A stretch of DNA of 64,000 nucleotides, taken from NCBI RefSeq assembly GCF_013450155.1, contig NZ_JACCKD010000009.1, positions 62,001 to 126,000 on the forward strand, written 5' to 3'. The DNA is from Haloechinothrix aidingensis (GTDB taxonomy: Bacteria > Actinomycetota > Actinomycetes > Mycobacteriales > Pseudonocardiaceae). The translations under genes and the position numbers were made by a program. The notes beneath the pieces are model-generated. The model was not told where the DNA came from. It ran no database searches and worked only from the letters and a program-made list of their open reading frames with translations. This document shows positions 59,769 to 64,000 of this stretch, in pieces (positions within the stretch are counted from its first letter, which is position 1; every line of letters begins with the position of its first letter).

Positions 59769-60929
59769 TCAGGAGGGGACGGCCGGTTGCGAATCGCGGT
59801 AACCGTCCCTGTGCAGGGCCCAGACCGCTCTGGCCGCACCGCGCCACGAGAACTCCTCCGCCCGCCTGCGCCCCTGCGCGGCCAGCTGCGCCGCCCACAC
59901 CGAGTCGTGCACCACTTCCAGCAGCGACTCGCTCAGCGCACGGACCTCACCGCGCGGCACGGTCACGCCCGCCCCACCCGCGACCTCGATCAGCGCGGGG
60001 ACATCGGAGTGCACCACCGGCACCCCTGCCGCCATCGCCTCCAGCACCGGAAGCCCGAACCCCTCGGCATGGCTCGGCGCGGCGAGCACCGTCGCCCGGC
60101 GCAGCACGGCAGCCAGCTCGAGGTCCGACAGCCGGCCGAGCACGCGCACCGTCCCCGGTGGCAGACCGCAGCCCTCCGCGTGGCTCACCGGGTCGACACC
60201 ACCCCAGCCCTGCTGCCCGATCAACAGCAGGTCCGGTGCGCGCGGGTCCACGCCGTGCATGCGCGCGACCGCCTCGATCAGCACGTCCAGCCCCTTGCGC
60301 GGCTCCAGCGTCCCCACGCTCAGGATGTAGCGGTCGGGCAGGTCGAGATGCCCGACGTCGACAGGCAGGTCCACGCCTTCGGCAGCGGTGAAGACCTCCG
60401 TCGTGCCGTGCGGGATCACTTCGAGGCGCGAGTCGCCCGGCACGTATGCCCGTAGCTCATCGGCCACCGAGCGGGTCGGTACGACGACGAAGTCGGCCCG
60501 CCGCATCGCACGCGAGACCATCGACCTGTGCCAGGCGACCCCGCGCGCGGTGAGCGTATGCGGGTGCGTCCACGGCACGGTGTCGTGCACCGTCACAGCC
60601 AGCGAGGCCCCGCGATGCCTGCCGAACGCCGGTTTGCGGGGCGGAGCGAGCGGCGTGGGTGCGTGCACGGCGTCACCACCCGGCCAGTACGGCATCCCCG
60701 CCTGCCACATGGCGATCAGCGCGCGGCGCGGCACCGGCAGGATGCGCGGCCCGTTCACCCCGGGAATCTCCGCCTTCTCGGCCTCGTCACGCCGGGAGAC
60801 GACGCTGGTGACGGTCCAGCCGGGCGGTGTGGTCTCCGCGAGCGCGCGCAGCAGTTCCGCGGTGTAGCGACCGGTGCCGCCCGGCACCGGAGCGAACAAC
60901 TGGTCGGCGAGCACGACGAGTTCCGGCAC
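59769..60929 (-). CDS. GT4-family glycosyltransferase
   Basis: 386 residues from a GTG after AGGGGTT. GT-B fold with VVLADQLFAPVPGGTGRYTA at the N-terminus, PDRYILSVGTLEPRKGLDVL in the middle and AEGFGLPVLEAMAAG (E-x7-E) near 290. It shares the overall layout of the previous enzyme, 104 bp away in the same direction, and the pair may add successive sugars. Substrates unknown. Divergent from the next GT2 gene with only a 19-bp gap, so the two promoters must overlap. Confidence 0.83.
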   Translation of the reverse strand: MPELVVLADQLFAPVPGGTGRYTAELLRALAETTPPGWTVTSVVSRRDEAEKAEIPGVNGPRILPVPRRALIAMWQAGMPYWPGGDAVHAPTPLAPPRKPAFGRHRGASLAVTVHDTVPWTHPHTLTARGVAWHRSMVSRAMRRADFVVVPTRSVADELRAYVPGDSRLEVIPHGTTEVFTAAEGVDLPVDVGHLDLPDRYILSVGTLEPRKGLDVLIEAVARMHGVDPRAPDLLLIGQQGWGGVDPVSHAEGCGLPPGTVRVLGRLSDLELAAVLRRATVLAAPSHAEGFGLPVLEAMAAGVPVVHSDVPALIEVAGGAGVTVPRGEVRALSESLLEVVHDSVWAAQLAAQGRRRAEEFSWRGAARAVWALHRDGYRDSQPAVPS

Positions 60930-60948
60930 AACCCCTATTGTGCTTGGT

Positions 60949-61908
60949 GTGCCAAGTAGCCCGCTCACCAGCGTCGTGATCGTCACCTGGCAGGGCCGTT
61001 CCCGGCTGACCGAGTGCCTCGACGCCGTCGCCGACCAGGCCCGTCCACATAAGACTATCGTGGTGGACAACGGCTCGACCGACGGCACGTCCGCCGTTGT
61101 AGCGCGGCACCCCAGCTCGCCACGGGTATTGCGGCTGCGCACCAACACCGGGTACGCGGGCGGCCTCGCGGCCGCACTGCGGCTGGTCGACACTCCCCTC
61201 GTCGCCTGGCTCAACGACGACGCCCGCCCCGACCGGCGCTGGCTCGCCGAGCTGGAGGACGCGCTGCTCGCCGATCCCACCGCGGCGGCGGTGAGCCCGT
61301 GCCTGCGCCGCCAGGACGGGTCCGTGCAGTCCCTCGGCGTGCGGCTGACCGCGGACGGTCACGGCGCCGACATCGCAGGGCGCCCGGCGGAACGATCCGG
61401 CTCGGAGCCGTTCGAGGTGTTCGCGTTCTGTGGTGGTGCCGCGCTGCTGCGCGCCGCGGCCCTGCGCTCCGCGGGCGGGGTCCCCGGCGAGTTCTTCTGC
61501 TACTACGAGGACACCGACACGGCATGGCGACTGCGCCTGGCCGGCTGGCGGGTGCTCGCGGTCCCCGCCGCAGGCGTACGTCACCTGCACGCCGCGAGCA
61601 CGGGCCTCGGCTCCGTCCGGTTCCACCTGTGGAACGAACGCAACCGGCTGCTCACCCTGGCGCGGTGCGCCCCGGCACGGGTCGCGGCCCGGCAGTGGGT
61701 GCGTTTCGCCTGCCTCACCCTCGTGCTGCCGTGGCGCAGGCTACGCGTCCCGAGTTCCGTTCCCGGCACGGCGAACTTCCGTGTCCGGCCGCGGTCGCGC
61801 GCGCTCGCAGGCGCCGTCGTCCGGCTGCCGGCGGCGGTACGCGCCAGGCTCCGCGCGGGCGGCCGGCAGCGCCGCGCAGCGCTCTGGGCACGGTGGGCCG
61901 GTCGCTGA
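60949..61908 (+). CDS. GT2-family glycosyltransferase
   Basis: 319 residues, GTG start; the 19-bp gap to the divergent GT4 gene leaves a very short or no leader. GT-A fold: VVIVTWQGRS, VVDNGSTDGTS (39-49), NDD metal motif at 89-91 (AWLNDDARPD), and YYEDTDTAWRLRLAGWRV with the catalytic-base ED. The last 70 residues are Arg-rich and hydrophobic in parts (FACLTLVLPWRRLR), perhaps a membrane-binding end. Rhamnosyl or galactofuranosyl transferases of cell walls look like this. Confidence 0.83.
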   Translation: MPSSPLTSVVIVTWQGRSRLTECLDAVADQARPHKTIVVDNGSTDGTSAVVARHPSSPRVLRLRTNTGYAGGLAAALRLVDTPLVAWLNDDARPDRRWLAELEDALLADPTAAAVSPCLRRQDGSVQSLGVRLTADGHGADIAGRPAERSGSEPFEVFAFCGGAALLRAAALRSAGGVPGEFFCYYEDTDTAWRLRLAGWRVLAVPAAGVRHLHAASTGLGSVRFHLWNERNRLLTLARCAPARVAARQWVRFACLTLVLPWRRLRVPSSVPGTANFRVRPRSRALAGAVVRLPAAVRARLRAGGRQRRAALWARWAGR

Positions 61909-62019
61909 TCGCCCGCGCGACGGCACCGCGTGCACGATCGCCTACCGCCGTTTCGTCCCCGTGACCCTGGAGGGCTAGTGTGCGCAAGGACCGGTGACTC
62001 GAGGGCTGAAGGAGGGGCC

Positions 62020-64000
62020 GTGGTCGCGGGGGACATCGCTGCCGGCACGCGTGCGCGGCCGCGGGAGCTACCGCTGGTGTCGGTGATCGTCGTCAACTAC
62101 CGCGGCGCCCACGAGACCGTGCGCTGCCTACGCTCGCTCGCCGAGGTGCTGGACTACCCGCACTTCGAGGTCATCTGCGTGGACAACGCCTCGGAAGGCC
62201 CGGACGCCGAGATCATTCGCTCCGCAACGGCCGAGCTGACCGGCTGCGCCGTCGAGCTGGTCGTCGCCGAGCGCAACCTCGGTTTCGCGGGTGGCTGCAA
62301 CCTGGGCGCCGAGCACGCTCGCGGCTCCGTTCTCGCGTTCCTCAACAACGACGCGAGGCCGGACCCCGCGTGGGTGAGCGCCGCCGTGGCCGCGCTCACC
62401 GCCGACCCCACGGTGGCGGCGGTGGCCAGCAAGGTCGTCGGCTGGGACGGCGAGACCGCCGACTTCGTCGACGCCGGTCTCACCTGGTTCGGTATGGGCT
62501 ACAAGCGCCACGCCGAGACCCCCCTCGCCGAGCTGGACCCCGCCGAGCACGAGCGCGCCAAGGACGTGCTGTTCGCGACCGGAGCGGCGATGTTCGTACG
62601 CGCGGCCGTCTACGCCGAGCTCGGGGGGTTCGACGAGCGCTTCTTCATGTTCTACGAGGACGTCGACCTCGGCTGGCGGTTGAACCTGTACGGCTGGCGC
62701 GTACGCTACGTGCCCGGCTCGCTCGCTTATCACCGGCATCACGGCACGATGGACGCGATCGACACCGCCGAGTCGGGGCGCGAGACGTTCCTGCTGGAAC
62801 GTAACGCGCTCGCCGCGCTGTACAAGAACCTCGCCGACTCGTCGCTGGCAGCGGCACTGCCGGCCGCGCTCGGCCTCGCGGTACGCAGGTCCACCGCGCG
62901 CGGCGAGATCGACCCGACGCAACTCGACCTGCAGCACGGCACGGCACCGCCGGACTCCACCCCCGTACCGGTATCGCGCCAGGCACTCGCCGGAGTGCTG
63001 GCGATCGACCAGTTCGTCGAGCAGCTGCCGGAGCTGGCACCGGCGCGCGAGGAGGTACAGGCCCGGCGGGTACGTTCCGACACCGACCTCGCCCCGCTGG
63101 TCCGCGACGCGCTGGAACCAGCGTTCCCGCTACCCCGCTACCTCACCGCCCACGAGATCCTCACCCGCGCCTTCCCGGTCGGCGACACCTTCAGCAGGCC
63201 CCGCAAGGTCCTGGTACTCACCGGCGACGCGCTGACCGCTCGCATGGCGGGGCCCGCGATCCGGGCCTGGAACATCTCGGCGACGCTGGCCGCCGAGCAC
63301 GAGGTCCGGCTCGTCACCGTCAACAGCCGCTGCGACCCCCCGGCCGCGCCGTTCCGGGTCGGCACGGCGCGGCGCCGGGACCTCGCCGAGCCCGTCGAAT
63401 GGGCCGACATCGTCATCCTGCAGGGGCACGTGCTCGAGATGGCACCCGCACTGCGCACCGAGTACGCACACAAGATCGTGATCTGCGACCTGTACGACCC
63501 GATGCACCTCGAGGTCCTCGAACAGTCCAAGAGCGCGGCGGACGACGCGCGGGCAGCCGATCTCGCCGGGGTCACCAGGGTGCTGAACACGCAGCTCGAG
63601 CGGGGTGACTTCTTCCTCTGCGCCTCCGAGCGGCAGCGGCACCTCTGGCTCGGCCACCTCGCCGCCCTCGGCAGGTTGTCACCCCAGCTCTACGACGCCG
63701 ACCCGACGACCCGGTCACTGCTGTCGGTCGTGCCGTTCGGGCTGCCCGCCGAGCCGCCCGAGCGCACCGGTCCCGGGCCGCGCTCGGTGATCGACGGCAT
63801 CGACGACACCGATCGGGTCATCCTCTGGGCCGGGGGTGTGTACAGCTGGTTCGACCCCCTCACCCTGATCCGCGCCGTCGACGAGCTCCGGCACGGCAGG
63901 CCCGAGGTCCGTCTGGTCTTCCTCGGCATGCGGCACCCCAACCCCGAGGTGACCGACACCGGCATCGGCGCGGAGGCTGTACGGCTGGCCGACTCGCTGG
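62020..64000 (+). CDS. bifunctional GT2-GT4 glycosyltransferase (3' end outside window)
   Basis: At least 660 residues, open at the right edge; GTG start after AAGGAGGGG. Residues 20-260 are a GT2 domain: VIVVNYRGA, CVDNASEG, NND metal motif at 109-111 and FFMFYEDVDLGWRL at 208-221. A helical linker (about 265-390) follows, then a GT-B/GT4-like second domain starts near residue 396 (KVLVLTGDALTARMAGPAIR) and continues through ILWAGGVYSWFDPLTLIRAV. Two transfer steps in one protein suggest processive addition in exopolysaccharide or O-antigen-like synthesis. Last in the rightward group. Confidence 0.85.
   Translation, partial: MVAGDIAAGTRARPRELPLVSVIVVNYRGAHETVRCLRSLAEVLDYPHFEVICVDNASEGPDAEIIRSATAELTGCAVELVVAERNLGFAGGCNLGAEHARGSVLAFLNNDARPDPAWVSAAVAALTADPTVAAVASKVVGWDGETADFVDAGLTWFGMGYKRHAETPLAELDPAEHERAKDVLFATGAAMFVRAAVYAELGGFDERFFMFYEDVDLGWRLNLYGWRVRYVPGSLAYHRHHGTMDAIDTAESGRETFLLERNALAALYKNLADSSLAAALPAALGLAVRRSTARGEIDPTQLDLQHGTAPPDSTPVPVSRQALAGVLAIDQFVEQLPELAPAREEVQARRVRSDTDLAPLVRDALEPAFPLPRYLTAHEILTRAFPVGDTFSRPRKVLVLTGDALTARMAGPAIRAWNISATLAAEHEVRLVTVNSRCDPPAAPFRVGTARRRDLAEPVEWADIVILQGHVLEMAPALRTEYAHKIVICDLYDPMHLEVLEQSKSAADDARAADLAGVTRVLNTQLERGDFFLCASERQRHLWLGHLAALGRLSPQLYDADPTTRSLLSVVPFGLPAEPPERTGPGPRSVIDGIDDTDRVILWAGGVYSWFDPLTLIRAVDELRHGRPEVRLVFLGMRHPNPEVTDTGIGAEAVRLADSL

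Noticed and set aside
62128-62937. 269-codon minus-strand frame inside the GT2-GT4 gene
   Set aside because: Complement of a region with clear glycosyltransferase motifs and no start signal.

Overview
The window is high-GC actinobacterial DNA, with long GC-rich reading frames, many GTG starts and 4-bp ATGA/GTGA gene overlaps. Its gene content and order fit Pseudonocardiales (Amycolatopsis/Saccharomonospora-like). From memory, four blocks match conserved Mycobacterium neighbourhoods: TIGR02569-moeZ-DUF3152-TetR-DUF3107-ferritin-like-rhlE-Rv3212-like; mrp-tatB-htrA-rseA-sigE-O-methyltransferase; DUF3117-tag-DivIVA-like-gpgS-LOG-dapE-dapD; and fbiA-fbiB-manC-wbbL. No phage, transposase or CRISPR array was seen.

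Layout. 1-10.2 kb is a nitrate assimilation island: nitrate/nitrite porter NarK, siroheme nitrite reductase NirBD, a HemD-type uroporphyrinogen-III synthase (runs off the left edge), the molybdopterin nitrate reductase NasA and its NirB-like electron donor NasB. A Thr/Pro/Glu-repeat surface protein gene sits between the two transcription units. 10.3-15.8 kb is the moeZ/DUF3152/TetR block. 15.9-20.3 kb looks accessory: a GbsR/MarR-type regulator, a small unknown, and a divergent TetR module with an AurF-like diiron oxygenase, an alpha/beta hydrolase and a DUF4873 protein. 20.3-24.8 kb returns to the conserved block. 24.8-33.8 kb is housekeeping: MarC, PHP phosphatase, PH-domain membrane protein, Nudix, DUF2332, MaoC, stress protein, acyl-CoA dehydrogenase, SPFH protein.

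34-43 kb holds mrp, tatB and the envelope-stress operon sigE-rseA-htrA. That operon is bracketed by inverted copies of a GC-rich repeat: a roughly 102-bp tandem array after htrA and an inverted partial array upstream of sigE. MFS, leucyl aminopeptidase and DUF3117 genes follow. 43.6-52.3 kb carries an enoyl-CoA hydratase, tag, gpgS, two LOG proteins, the lysine/diaminopimelate genes dapE, dapD and dapC, and a 7Fe ferredoxin. 52.8-55.8 kb is the F420 operon fbiA-fbiB-nudix. 55.9-64 kb is cell-wall or exopolysaccharide synthesis: manC, wbbL-like rhamnosyltransferase, two GT4 and one GT2 enzymes, and a GT2-GT4 fusion running off the right edge.

Non-coding structure is the most unusual part: the sigE-flanking inverted repeats, a 61-65 bp hairpin repeated in two divergent promoter regions, long perfect hairpins at gene ends, and several palindromes beside regulator genes. 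Starts were chosen from ribosome binding sites and overlaps. All family and synteny statements rest on recognition, not on database searches.
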